A DNA stretch of 45,954 bases from Candidatus Gottesmanbacteria bacterium (GTDB lineage: Bacteria; Patescibacteriota; Microgenomatia; 2-02-FULL-39-11). Under the pieces are notes generated by a model that saw only the letters and a program-made list of their open reading frames with translations, ran no database searches and was not told the DNA's origin. Positions 15,913 to 24,479 of this stretch are shown here, piece by piece. The first letter of the stretch is position 1, and each line of letters opens with the position of its first letter. The position numbers were made by a program, and so were the translations under genes. The stretch is from positions 1 through 45,954 of the forward strand of contig JACPZE010000015.1 of the NCBI GenBank assembly GCA_016195685.1, read 5' to 3'.

Positions 15913-16230
15913 TCATCTCGTGCGTAAGAGGAAATATAACATACCTTGGAGCAGTAAAGCAAATATGCTAAATATAGTTATTTTTATTAGGTCTTTCTTT
16001 ACATAGCCATATGAATAATCAACTTCAGGACTTTTTGTCTTTATGACAGCCTGAGTGACTAAACTAACTGGAGTAGAATAAGTGAGGGTTTGACCATAAT
16101 TCGACTTTTCATTTTGACTCTTGACAAACTCCGTATTTGAACTTAAACCAGATGTTTTTAGAGTATTACTAATTTGGCTTTGCCGATGTAATATAGCTAG
16201 AATTTTTTGCTTTTTAGTTTTCTTCGGCAT
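15913..16230 (-). CDS. Small hypothetical membrane protein
   Basis: A 105-residue protein has a lysine-rich N-terminus (MPKKTKKQKILAILHRQ), a polar Ser/Thr-rich middle and one C-terminal membrane segment (about residues 82-101, IKITIFSIFALLLQGMLYFL) ending in RTR. The layout suggests a tail-anchored protein with its basic part in the cytoplasm. I do not recognise the family. A TATA-like box (TTATAC) lies immediately before the ATG on the minus strand, so the true start could be slightly downstream. It may be co-transcribed with the zinc-ribbon gene 89 bases downstream. Confidence 0.6.
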   Translation of the reverse strand: MPKKTKKQKILAILHRQSQISNTLKTSGLSSNTEFVKSQNEKSNYGQTLTYSTPVSLVTQAVIKTKSPEVDYSYGYVKKDLIKITIFSIFALLLQGMLYFLLRTR

Positions 16231-16251
16231 AAGTATAATTGCTTTTTATTC

Positions 16252-16270
16252 TGTTGAGAATCCCTCAACA
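16252..16270. promoter_or_regulatory. Inverted repeat in a divergent intergenic region
   Basis: TGTTGAG (16252-16258) and CTCAACA (16264-16270) form a perfect seven-base inverted repeat with a five-base spacer. It lies 20-40 bases upstream of the - strand membrane protein start and may be an operator or hairpin. The rest of the 16231-16422 gap holds the + strand promoter and a related CTGTTGAAA sequence near 16292. Confidence 0.4.
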
Positions 16271-16352
16271 AATATTTCACATATTTCAAAACTGTTGAAA
16301 ATGCGATATTTTCCCTTCAGGATAACAGGATAACAAGTGTAGTTCTAACATA

Positions 16353-16381
16353 TTGACACTATCTTGTAAAGTGAGTACAAT
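16353..16381 (+). promoter_or_regulatory. Promoter of the DUF4446-DUF3048 genes
   Basis: TTGACA (16353-16358) and TACAAT (16376-16381) are spaced by 17 bases, close to the sigma-70 consensus. The ATG of the next gene is 41 bases downstream of the -10 box. Confidence 0.75.
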
Positions 16382-16422
16382 GTTGAATACTTAGTTTACT
16401 CAGTTGGAAAAAATTAAAAGCG

Positions 16423-16875
16423 ATGAATGTGTGGGTAATTTTACTGCCCTTTTTTGTTTGGTTAGTAGTATTGACATATTACTTATATAAGACCGTAGAT
16501 CATTATCAAAGACTTGTACAAAGGACGAATAGAGATAATTTAACCGAAATTTTGGATAAAATACTGGAAGAGTTAAATTTAAATAAGACAAAAATTGCCG
16601 AATTAAGAGAAACTTTACAAAAGCAGATAGAACAAAGTATTGGTCATATACAAAAAGTCGGAGTTTTACGGTTTAATCCTTTTGCAGATACGGGTGGAGA
16701 CCAAAGTTTTGTACTTGCTATATTAGACGGAAAAGATTGCGGGGTAGTTTTAACATCACTTCACAGTCGGGGATCAACCCGGTGGTATGCGAAGAATGTA
16801 AAAGACGGGAAAGGAGTCGATCATAAACTATCCGAGGAAGAAGAAAAAGCGATTACAAATGCAAACATTATCTAA
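16423..16875 (+). CDS. DUF4446 family membrane-anchored protein
   Basis: The 150-residue protein has an N-terminal membrane segment (about residues 3-22), a coiled-coil-prone region (about 30-75) and a C-terminal domain with HIQKVGVLRFNPFADTGGDQ, then SFVLAILDGKDCGVVLTS and RWYAKNVKDG. This is the DUF4446 pattern, a family of unknown function found in Firmicutes and candidate phyla. A good promoter precedes it, and the DUF3048 gene follows after 15 bases, so the two are probably co-transcribed. Confidence 0.85.
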   Translation: MNVWVILLPFFVWLVVLTYYLYKTVDHYQRLVQRTNRDNLTEILDKILEELNLNKTKIAELRETLQKQIEQSIGHIQKVGVLRFNPFADTGGDQSFVLAILDGKDCGVVLTSLHSRGSTRWYAKNVKDGKGVDHKLSEEEEKAITNANII

Positions 16876-16890
16876 GAATAAAAATAAAAA

Positions 16891-18072
16891 ATGAAAATTA
16901 GATTACCAATTATTTTAGCAGCATTAGGACTGTATCTTGTTGTTACGGGTATTTCCTATGCAACATTTACTTTTATATTAGGCAAAAGTGGTGGTGTTAG
17001 TATAACTTCTCCCCTTGCGAAAGTATCTCCTGCTCCTAAACTGAAGTCTAAAGTAGATCCCTCCATTCCTAAAGACCAGGTATGTCCTCTAAACGGCATC
17101 AAATATACCAAAAATGAGAAAGAGGTTTGGGATAAAAGAAGGCCTTTGGCAGTCATGATAGAGAATAGTAGTGAAGCAAGACCTCAATCCGGACTTTCAC
17201 GCGCTGATGTGGTTTATGAGGCATTAGCAGAAGGTTGGATAACAAGACTGATGGGAGTTTTTTACTGCAATACTCCGTTTGAGAATATAACTTTTGCACC
17301 AGTTAGATCTGCCAGAACTTATTTCGTAGATTGGGTTTCCGAATATGATGCTCTTTATACTCACGTAGGCGGAGCCAATATGATTGGCGGAAATGAGCAG
17401 GTAACTGATCCAAGAGTAGATGCATTAGGGCAAATTGATAGGTATGGAATAAAAGATATGGATCAATTTGGGATTGGTTTCCCGGATTGTTATAGAAATC
17501 CTGATAGACTAGATCACCCTGTTGCTACAGAGCATACGATGGTTTGTTTTTCCGATAATCTATATAAAATTGGGGAGAAAAGAGGTTGGACAAACGTTGA
17601 TAATAGGGATATTCCATGGGACAAAAATTTTACTGCATGGACTTTCAAAGACGAACCAAAAGAATCTGAAAGAGGTACTGTAAATTCAATGAAATTGATA
17701 TTTACCGAAGGGTATGATGATTATAACGTTAACTGGGAATATGACAAAGTAAAAAACGTTTATAAAAGGATAAATGGGGGAGTACCACATTTGGATTTGG
17801 AAACTAAGGAGCAGATGACTGCCAATAATGTCGTTGTCCAAATTACAAAACTAGTAGGAGTTGTAGATAATCTAGGTCACTTACTTTATGTCACCATAGG
17901 TAGCGGTAAAGCCTTAATTTTTCAGGATGGAAAGGTAATGGTAGGAACCTGGAGTAAAAAAACTCGAGTGAGTAGAACCATATATTATGACTCTATAGGA
18001 AAAGAAATAAAATTTAACAGAGGACTTACCTGGATCGAGATATTAGCAAACGAAAAACAAATTACATATTAA
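16891..18072 (+). CDS. DUF3048 (YerB-like) exported protein
   Basis: The 393-residue protein has one N-terminal membrane segment (about 5-28) followed by an extracytoplasmic domain. The segments KRRPLAVMIENSSEARPQSG, LSRADVVYEALAEGWITRLM and PVRSARTYFVDWVSEYDAL match DUF3048, known from the Bacillus lipoprotein YerB. No lipobox cysteine is seen at the membrane segment, so it is probably anchored as a signal-anchor protein. The C-terminal part (KTRVSRTIYYDSIGKEIKF) is also family-typical. Function is unknown; a cell-envelope role is likely. Confidence 0.87.
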   Translation: MKIRLPIILAALGLYLVVTGISYATFTFILGKSGGVSITSPLAKVSPAPKLKSKVDPSIPKDQVCPLNGIKYTKNEKEVWDKRRPLAVMIENSSEARPQSGLSRADVVYEALAEGWITRLMGVFYCNTPFENITFAPVRSARTYFVDWVSEYDALYTHVGGANMIGGNEQVTDPRVDALGQIDRYGIKDMDQFGIGFPDCYRNPDRLDHPVATEHTMVCFSDNLYKIGEKRGWTNVDNRDIPWDKNFTAWTFKDEPKESERGTVNSMKLIFTEGYDDYNVNWEYDKVKNVYKRINGGVPHLDLETKEQMTANNVVVQITKLVGVVDNLGHLLYVTIGSGKALIFQDGKVMVGTWSKKTRVSRTIYYDSIGKEIKFNRGLTWIEILANEKQITY

Positions 18073-18096
18073 CCTGCCCCACAAAGGAGGAAGTTT

Positions 18097-18672
18097 ATGC
18101 TAGCCGATCTAATCATTTCAAGGGTCAGGGTGAAAATTCTTCAATTGTTTTTTCTATCCCCTGGTAAAATTTTCCATGTCCGAGAAATTGTAAGACGGGT
18201 TGGGGAGGAAATAAATGCAGTCAGGCGTGAGCTTGCTCATCTTGAAAAAGCAGGTATGATGGCAAAAGAAAGACGAGCTAATCGTCTTTTTTACTCGTTG
18301 CGCAAAGATTATTCGCTTTATTTTGACCTTTTGAATTTAATTGCTAAGACTTCAGGTTTGGGTGGTGATATCTTGAAAAACAAAGTAAAATTAGGAAAAA
18401 TTAAATATGCAATGATTTCCGGACGTTTCGCAAGGGGTAATCCTAGGAATGGTAACGATGTAGATTTGCTTATTGTAGGTAAAGTCGTACTTCCAGAATT
18501 ATCGCAAATTGTCAGGCAAGAAGAAATCAGGCGAGAATCTGAATTAAATTACACTGTAATGACTGAGGAAGAGTTTAATTTCAGAAAGAAAAGGAGAGAC
18601 CCTTTCGTTTTGGAAATCTTAAGAAGCTCCAGGATTATGATATTAGGAGATGAAGAGGAATTAGTGCGATAA
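18097..18672 (+). CDS. Winged-helix protein fused to a nucleotidyltransferase-like domain
   Basis: The 191-residue protein has an N-terminal winged helix (about 1-75, with FHVREIVRRVGEEINAVRRE then LEKAGMMAKERRANRLFYSL) of the ArsR/MarR-like type. A minimal nucleotidyltransferase domain follows (about 95-180); SGRFARGNPRNGNDVDLLIV carries the two-aspartate motif of the pol-beta superfamily in place of the usual GSxARG. A perfect AAAGGAGGAAG ribosome site precedes the ATG. Such fusions are known from archaea and candidate phyla with no settled role. The AbrB-like gene two bases downstream suggests a regulatory pair. Confidence 0.8.
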   Translation: MLADLIISRVRVKILQLFFLSPGKIFHVREIVRRVGEEINAVRRELAHLEKAGMMAKERRANRLFYSLRKDYSLYFDLLNLIAKTSGLGGDILKNKVKLGKIKYAMISGRFARGNPRNGNDVDLLIVGKVVLPELSQIVRQEEIRRESELNYTVMTEEEFNFRKKRRDPFVLEILRSSRIMILGDEEELVR

Positions 18673-18674
18673 CT

Positions 18675-18869
18675 ATGAGCCAAAAAATTATACGAAGCGG
18701 TAAACATAGTTTGGCAGTTATTATTCCGGCACCATTTGTTCATTCATTAGGAATTAAAGCAGGAGACAATGTGAACGTTCTTACAAATATTGAGAAAGGA
18801 ATAGTCAACTTAAAATTTACAGGTGCTGTACAGTTACCTCTTTCTTTGAAAAATTACCCTAATAAATAA
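18675..18869 (+). CDS. SpoVT/AbrB-like small DNA-binding protein
   Basis: This 64-residue protein (IIRSGKHSLAVIIPAPFVHS, then LGIKAGDNVNV) has the swapped-hairpin AbrB/MazE pattern: a basic N-terminus, an IP-A segment and the helix-GDxV motif. Such proteins are DNA-binding regulators or antitoxins. It starts two bases after the nucleotidyltransferase gene and ends two bases before secD. No toxin of the usual MazF or PIN type is adjacent. Confidence 0.75.
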   Translation: MSQKIIRSGKHSLAVIIPAPFVHSLGIKAGDNVNVLTNIEKGIVNLKFTGAVQLPLSLKNYPNK

Positions 18870-18871
18870 AA

Positions 18872-20221
18872 ATGAAAAGTTTGAGACTTTTATGGTTTAT
18901 AGCCATAATAACTATTTTTGCTTTCATTACGGATTTACCTCAAAATTACAGATTTAAATTTTCAATTGGATCAATTAAAGTTGATCGATTAATAAGCCCG
19001 CCGATATTAGATTTACGCTTAGGATCCTTAATATTACATAAAGATTTTACAACCAGATATGGTTTGGATCTTTCCGGTGGAACACACTTAGTACTTGAAG
19101 CAGATATGAAAGATGTAGCTACTGTAGACAGAAAAGATGCTTATGATTCTGCACGTAATGTGATAGAAAGAAGGGTAAATCTCTATGGTTTGACAGAACC
19201 TATCGTCCAACAAGCAAAATCAGGTGATTCATACAGAATAATAGTTGAACTGCCTGGAATAACTAATATCAATCAAGCTATAGATTTGGTTGGCAAAACG
19301 GCTCAATTAGATTTCAGGGAGGAAGGTACCCAGTCTGCAAAAGCAACTGAAGCTACAACCGCGGCAATACTTGATATACTTTCCATGCAAAAAACAGGAC
19401 TGACAGGAAAGAATCTGAAAAAAGCTCAAGTAAATATCAATACACAATCAGGAAGACCAGAAGTGGCTCTTGAATTTGATAATGAAGGAGCAAAAATATT
19501 TGAAACTATAACAGGTAGGAATGTAGGAAAACCCTTGGGTATTTTCTTAGACGATCAAATATTGTCGTATCCGGCTCCAATTGTGCAAAGTACTATAAGC
19601 GGCGGTTTAGCGGTTATTTCCGGACAGTTTTCCACAAGTTATGCAAAACAGCTAGCTGTAGCTTTAAATGCCGGGGCGCTGCCAGTTCCAATAAAAGTGA
19701 TCGAGCAGAGAAATATAGGTGCAACATTGGGTCAGGAGTCTATCCAAAAAAGTTTTATAGCTGGAGGCATTGGTCTTTTAATAGTCGGTATTTTTATGAT
19801 AGTAAGTTATGGTCTTCTTGGATTAGTTGCAGATGTGGCGCTCGTAACATATGCACTTTTGGTTTTTTCTATTTTTAGAATTGGGTCAGTTACCTTAACA
19901 CTTGCAGGTATTGCTGGATTTATACTTTCTATCGGTATGGCGGTCGATGCCAATATTTTGATTTTTGAAAGAATGAAGGAAGAAATCCGCTGGGGAAAAG
20001 ACAGAATGACTGCATTATCTTTGGGATTTGATCGTGCATTCCCTTCAGTTCGGGATTCCAATATTTCTTCTCTTATCACATGTGGAATATTATACTGGTT
20101 CGGAAGCGGAGTAGTTCGAGGATTTGCCATCACTTTGGCTATTGGTATATTGGTTTCTTTATTTAGTGCTATAACTGTTACCAGAACATTTTTAAGATTA
20201 ATATACAGAGATAATAATTAA
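18872..20221 (+). CDS. secD: Protein translocase subunit SecD
   Basis: SecD works with SecF to drive the late, proton-powered step of Sec export. The 449 residues include an N-terminal membrane segment, the DLSGGTHLVLEAD motif (periplasmic P1 start), the VVEQARSGD-like IVQQAKSGD, and the C-terminal RND-type membrane block with GAIPAP-like GALPVPIKV and SIGMAVDANILIFERMKEE. The length is at the short end for SecD, as in many reduced genomes. secF begins six bases after the stop. Confidence 0.95.
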   Translation: MKSLRLLWFIAIITIFAFITDLPQNYRFKFSIGSIKVDRLISPPILDLRLGSLILHKDFTTRYGLDLSGGTHLVLEADMKDVATVDRKDAYDSARNVIERRVNLYGLTEPIVQQAKSGDSYRIIVELPGITNINQAIDLVGKTAQLDFREEGTQSAKATEATTAAILDILSMQKTGLTGKNLKKAQVNINTQSGRPEVALEFDNEGAKIFETITGRNVGKPLGIFLDDQILSYPAPIVQSTISGGLAVISGQFSTSYAKQLAVALNAGALPVPIKVIEQRNIGATLGQESIQKSFIAGGIGLLIVGIFMIVSYGLLGLVADVALVTYALLVFSIFRIGSVTLTLAGIAGFILSIGMAVDANILIFERMKEEIRWGKDRMTALSLGFDRAFPSVRDSNISSLITCGILYWFGSGVVRGFAITLAIGILVSLFSAITVTRTFLRLIYRDNN

Positions 20222-20227
20222 CTGCAT

Positions 20228-21130
20228 ATGCTAAATATATTAGGAAAGAAATGGTATTATTTTGTTTTCTCGGGACTTATAATAGTTCCCGGACTAATTT
20301 CCCTCATTTTATGGGGGGTTAGACCTTCCATAGATTTTTCCGGGGGAACATTAATTGAAGTTCAAAGTTCAAAGTTCAAAGTTCAAAGTAACAAGAGTGA
20401 AGTGAAAAAAATCATCGAGAAAGAAAATATTGAAGTAGGATCGATTATACAATCAGGAACAGATACTTATCTTTTGCGTCTTAAGCCAATAGAAAACAAT
20501 CAAAACCAAAAATTGGCAGATGAATTAAAAAAACAATTCCCAGATTTCAAGGAAATTCGGATAGAGACAGTGGGTCCGACTATTGGAAAAGAGACGACAC
20601 AAAACGCAGCTAAAGCAATAATCATTGCATCAATTGTAATAGTACTTTATGTAGCTTGGGCTTTCAGACAAATTCCGAAACCTTATTCGTCTTTCAAATT
20701 CGGCATTTGTGCAGTGGTAGCATTAATTCATGATATTTTGGTTGTGGTTGGTTTATTTTCTATATTCGGACATTTCTATAAAATAGAAGTTGATAGTTTG
20801 TTTATTACGGCGCTACTTACGGTTATGGGTTTTTCAGTACACGATACTATTGTGGTATTTGATAGGATCAGAGAAAATCTTCGCAAAATGGCTGGAGATC
20901 CTTTTACTCAAGTTGTGAATGAGTCTATAGTACAGACATTGGCTCGATCACTCTCAACTTCGTTAACAGTATTGTTTACTCTTTTTGCGCTTCTACTTTT
21001 TGGAGGAGAAAGCATCCGCTGGTTTATAGTGGCATTACTTATTGGTATTGCTTCCGGAACTTATTCATCTATCTTTAACGCCGCACCGCTTTTGGTGGTT
21101 TGGGAGGAGTGGGGAAGAAAGAAAAAATAA
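20228..21130 (+). CDS. secF: Protein translocase subunit SecF
   Basis: This is the 300-residue partner of SecD. It has the N-terminal membrane segment, IDFSGGTLIEV, a periplasmic domain, and five further membrane segments with MGFSVHDTIVVFDRIREN and a conserved late segment. An odd low-complexity insert, VQSSKFKVQSNK, follows the first motif; it is encoded by four perfect tandem copies of GTTCAAA at 20360-20387. The seven-base unit is not a multiple of three, so a change in copy number would shift the frame. Confidence 0.95.
   Translation: MLNILGKKWYYFVFSGLIIVPGLISLILWGVRPSIDFSGGTLIEVQSSKFKVQSNKSEVKKIIEKENIEVGSIIQSGTDTYLLRLKPIENNQNQKLADELKKQFPDFKEIRIETVGPTIGKETTQNAAKAIIIASIVIVLYVAWAFRQIPKPYSSFKFGICAVVALIHDILVVVGLFSIFGHFYKIEVDSLFITALLTVMGFSVHDTIVVFDRIRENLRKMAGDPFTQVVNESIVQTLARSLSTSLTVLFTLFALLLFGGESIRWFIVALLIGIASGTYSSIFNAAPLLVVWEEWGRKKK
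20360..20387 (+). repeat. Tandem heptamer repeat inside secF
   Basis: Four perfect copies of GTTCAAA lie within the secF coding region and encode a Ser-Lys-Phe-Lys-Val-Gln periodic stretch. It is a simple-sequence tract in an essential-type gene, where slippage would break the reading frame. Confidence 0.9.
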
Positions 21131-21152
21131 GATCTAAGGGGTACATCCGTTT

Positions 21153-22517
21153 TCATGATGTAATTTTACTTTCCTTCTTTAAATCATTTATCCTTTTCAA
21201 TAATACTTCTTTTTCGTTTTTCAGTATTCCCTTTACTACATCATCAAAAAGCATCTTTAATACGGCGCCGACTAGAGGTCCGGGGCCGATGCCATAAATT
21301 TTCATCACCGCATGGCCGCTGACTTTCAGATCCGCTACAGTAAACGGTTGTTTCTGTACTTCAACTAAACGCTTCTTATATAGCTCTAATCTCCATGATG
21401 TTTCCCGGGCCCCTCCACCTAGTCTATCACCGGTACGAAGGGCTAACATATCTTCCAAATTTTCTTTCCCTACGTTTCTTAAAAATCTTCGCAAAGCAGT
21501 ATCTGTTTGCCGTTCGTCAACAGTGAATTGATGGTAGCGGACTAGCTTCACCAATAGATCCCGATCTTTTTTGGAAAAATGGAGGCGATCGGCAATGTTT
21601 CTCACAATTGAAGCACCTATTATTTCGTGATTGTAAAAAGTGATTACACCTTCAGGAGTTTTTCCTGCGGTTACTGGTTTTCCGATATCGTGAAGTAATG
21701 TAGCAAACCGGACAATCGGATTTCGTGATGGACAATGTTTCAATGCCATAATGGAATGCGTACCTACATCGTAGATATGATGTCTTTCTGGGCTTTTTTG
21801 CTCAACTCCAAAGCATTTTTCCAATTCCGGCAAGATGATGTTTATAAGTCCAGCGTTTCGAAGTAAAATTATTCCATCAGCAGGGTAATCTGATTCTATG
21901 ATTTTTAAAAGCTCATCTCTTATCCTTTCATGAGAAATTTTCGCAAGCAGAAATGAATTTTCTTTTATCGCAGAAAAGGTTTTTACGTCGATAAGATATT
22001 TCAGATAAGTGGCAAACCTTACAGCCCGCATCATTCGCAGTGAATCTTCTTTAAACCTTAAATCCGGATCTCCTACGGCTTTTATAATTTTATTCTTTAA
22101 ATCTTTTTGTCCGTCGTAAAGATCGATAATCTTTGTTCCGTCTGAAGCCATAGCGTTGATCGTAAAATCGCGTCTTTGTAAGTCTTCCTCCAATGTTTTA
22201 CCCCAGACAATTTTATCCGGGTGGCGATGGTCAGAATAACCTGATTCGCTTCTAAAAGTTGTTATTTCAAAAACATTTGTTTCTTGCCTGCCGTTTTTTA
22301 TTTTCACTCCGACAGTCCCAAATTTGTTATCATAAAAACTGTCAGGGAAAAGTTTTACGATTTGGGAAGGCAATGCATCGGTGGTAAAATCCCAATCTTT
22401 CGTTTCCCTTCCCAGAAGTAAATCACGGACGCATCCGCCGACAATATATGCTTGGAATTTGGCTCTCTTTAGTTTAGTGAATATCTCTTTGACCTCTTCT
22501 GAAAATTTCAGTTTCAT
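21153..22517 (-). CDS. cca: CCA tRNA nucleotidyltransferase with HD domain
   Basis: This enzyme adds or repairs the 3' CCA end of tRNAs. The 454-residue protein has the class II nucleotidyltransferase core (YIVGGCVRDLLLGRETKDWD with its catalytic Asp pair), the RRDFTINAMA motif and DPDLRFKEDSLRMMRAVRF. A C-terminal HD phosphohydrolase domain follows with LLHDIGKP. An A-adding-only role or poly(A) polymerase cannot be excluded, but the RRDFTINAMA and HD layout favours CCA addition. It runs against secF (convergent) and is divergent from recJ. Confidence 0.93.
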   Translation of the reverse strand: MKLKFSEEVKEIFTKLKRAKFQAYIVGGCVRDLLLGRETKDWDFTTDALPSQIVKLFPDSFYDNKFGTVGVKIKNGRQETNVFEITTFRSESGYSDHRHPDKIVWGKTLEEDLQRRDFTINAMASDGTKIIDLYDGQKDLKNKIIKAVGDPDLRFKEDSLRMMRAVRFATYLKYLIDVKTFSAIKENSFLLAKISHERIRDELLKIIESDYPADGIILLRNAGLINIILPELEKCFGVEQKSPERHHIYDVGTHSIMALKHCPSRNPIVRFATLLHDIGKPVTAGKTPEGVITFYNHEIIGASIVRNIADRLHFSKKDRDLLVKLVRYHQFTVDERQTDTALRRFLRNVGKENLEDMLALRTGDRLGGGARETSWRLELYKKRLVEVQKQPFTVADLKVSGHAVMKIYGIGPGPLVGAVLKMLFDDVVKGILKNEKEVLLKRINDLKKESKITS

Positions 22518-22539
22518 AGTACTATATTAACACTTTGAT

Positions 22540-24252
22540 ATGAAGAAGTGGATCATATTAGATAAAAAATCAGGAAATCAAGATCAATCAACTGAAAATG
22601 AAATAATTGATATTCTCCTAAAAAATCGCGGAATAAATACAGAAAAAGAAAAAGAAGAATTTCTAAATCCGAAATTATCCGATTTAACATTAGAGAATAT
22701 CCATCTGCAAAGGAAAGATTTAGATAAGGCTGTAAAAAGGATAGAAAAAGCAATACAAAACAAAGAATCAATTATTGTTTATACAGATTATGACGTAGAT
22801 GGGGTTTGTAGCGGGACAATTATGTGGGAGGCGCTTAATGATCTAAAAGCAAAAGTTATGCCTTATGTTCCTCATAGGATAGAAGAAGGATACGGGTTAT
22901 CGGAAAAAGGGATTGACAAAATTCACAAGGAAGAAAAAGCCAAACTTATCATCACCGTTGATCATGGTGTGACTGCATGGGAAAAGGTTGAGTACGCCAG
23001 AAGATTAGGAATTGATGTTATTATTATCGACCACCACTCGCTCCCTTCAAAATTACCAAAATCGAGTGCCTTGATCCATACTACCAGTCTTTGTGCAACC
23101 GGGGTTGCCTGGTTTTTCGCAAATTATTTAATGCAAAAATTTAATCCGCAGAAATCTATAGAAAATAAAACACAAAATTTAGATTTGGTAGCTTTAGCTA
23201 CAATTGCAGATCTGATTCCCCTGATTGGCATAAACAGAATTTTAGTCAAATATGGATTAGACGAGATGAATAAAACAAAACGGTTAGGATTAAAAGCATT
23301 GGTTAATACATCCAGAGTAAAATTGGGAGAAATTGGTGTTTATGAGGTTGGCCATATGCTTGCTCCTAGAATCAATGCAGCGGGTAGACTTACCCACGCT
23401 TTGGATTCTCTAAGACTTCTATGTACAAGAGATAAGTATAGAGCAGAAACAATAGCTGATGGTCTTTCCCAAACAAATAGGGAAAGGCAGTTAATACTTG
23501 AAGAAACAATACTACATGCTAGAGAACAAATAAATAAGCATAATGATGGAACAATTCCAAAATTAATTTTTCTTGCAAATGAAAGTTATAACCAAGGAGT
23601 TATTGGACTTGTTGCCGGAAAATTAGTAGATGAATTTTATCGTCCGTCAATTGTAATTTCTAAAGGTTCTAAATACTCTAAAGCATCTGCCCGTTCTATC
23701 GGAGGGTTTAATATAGTTGAGGCTATAAGATCATGTTCTGATTTATTGGTAGATGTTGGAGGTCATCCGATGGCTGCAGGATTTACAGTCGAAACCAGTA
23801 AATTGGTATTACTTGAGAAAAGATTACTAAAACTAGCGGAAAAAGAGTTAAATAATAGTAACCTTGAGAGGATTTTAAAAATTGACTGTGAAATAAATTT
23901 AGAAAATACGAATGATAATTTATACAAGGCTATAAAATCTTTTGAACCATTTGGAGCAGGTAATCCTAGTCCCACTTTTGTCAGCAATAACGTAAAAGTA
24001 GCCAAAATGCGTTTAATAGGTAAGGATAAAAACCATTTAAAAATTACGTTACAACCTAATAATCGTTATAATCAATATATCGATGCAATAGGATTTGGAA
24101 TGGGAAGTTTTTTTGAAGATTACGTCATAGATCAACTTATAGATATCGTATATACGATAGATGAAGATAAATGGAATCTTAATCGGAAATGGTCTAATTT
24201 ACATTCCAGTTTGCAATTAAAATTAAAAGATGTTAAGATCTCAGCAAATTAA
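22540..24252 (+). CDS. recJ: Single-stranded-DNA-specific exonuclease RecJ
   Basis: The 570-residue DHH-family nuclease degrades single-stranded DNA 5' to 3' in recombination and repair. It has motif I YTDYDVDGVCSG, motif II VDHGVTAW, the DHH motif IDHHSLP, motif IV with MLAPRINAAGR, and the DHHA1 motif GGHPMAAGFTVE, followed by the OB-fold part (SFEPFGAGNPSPTF). A TATATT box lies 11 bases before the ATG, so the mRNA may be nearly leaderless. The T-box leader of the next operon begins right after the stop. Confidence 0.94.
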   Translation: MKKWIILDKKSGNQDQSTENEIIDILLKNRGINTEKEKEEFLNPKLSDLTLENIHLQRKDLDKAVKRIEKAIQNKESIIVYTDYDVDGVCSGTIMWEALNDLKAKVMPYVPHRIEEGYGLSEKGIDKIHKEEKAKLIITVDHGVTAWEKVEYARRLGIDVIIIDHHSLPSKLPKSSALIHTTSLCATGVAWFFANYLMQKFNPQKSIENKTQNLDLVALATIADLIPLIGINRILVKYGLDEMNKTKRLGLKALVNTSRVKLGEIGVYEVGHMLAPRINAAGRLTHALDSLRLLCTRDKYRAETIADGLSQTNRERQLILEETILHAREQINKHNDGTIPKLIFLANESYNQGVIGLVAGKLVDEFYRPSIVISKGSKYSKASARSIGGFNIVEAIRSCSDLLVDVGGHPMAAGFTVETSKLVLLEKRLLKLAEKELNNSNLERILKIDCEINLENTNDNLYKAIKSFEPFGAGNPSPTFVSNNVKVAKMRLIGKDKNHLKITLQPNNRYNQYIDAIGFGMGSFFEDYVIDQLIDIVYTIDEDKWNLNRKWSNLHSSLQLKLKDVKISAN

Positions 24253-24479
24253 AAGCAATGATGGTGCTGACACACCATGGCTTTGGAAAGAAATCCGTAA
24301 TTAACGGAAATTAGAATCCAACGGGTATGCCCGTGATAGCTGTATTAAGTGTTAGTTGGTTATGAGTTACTTGGTTACTTAGAATATACTAAGTAACAAA
24401 TTAACTAAGTAACCAACTAACTAAATAAAGGTGGTACCACGGTATTCACCGTCCTTAAAAGATAAAGGACGGTTTTTTT
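24253..24479 (+). promoter_or_regulatory. T-box riboswitch, probably aspartate-specific, with a short stem I
   Basis: The diagnostic T-box lies at 24428-24442: AAGG, then the bulge TGGTACC (24432-24438), then ACGG. The antiterminator pairs AAGG with CCTT and CGGT with ACCG around the loop ATTC. Upstream are stem I (AAGC...GCTT and ATGGTG/CACCAT, 24253-24283) with apical loop CTGACA, stem II (GGA/TCC and TCCGT/ACGGA, 24285-24319), a IIA/B-like ACGGGTATGCCCGT (24321-24334) and a long stem III (about 24352-24421). GAC at 24269-24271 is the probable Asp specifier, in line with the Asp genes downstream. The variable T of TGGT expects discriminator A (or G by wobble), a mild conflict with tRNA-Asp. 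Confidence 0.9.
24449..24479 (+). terminator. T-box terminator
   Basis: CCGTCCTT (24449-24456) pairs with AAGGACGG (24465-24472) across the loop AAAAGATA and is followed by seven Ts (24473-24479) that abut the ppcA ATG. The left arm overlaps the 3' side of the T-box antiterminator, so the two are mutually exclusive. Confidence 0.93.

Noticed and set aside
15671-15971. Two overlapping + strand open frames of 64 and 91 codons
   Set aside because: They lie opposite the well-supported zinc-ribbon gene (ribosome site, two CxxC pairs) and part of the small membrane protein gene, and show no family features.
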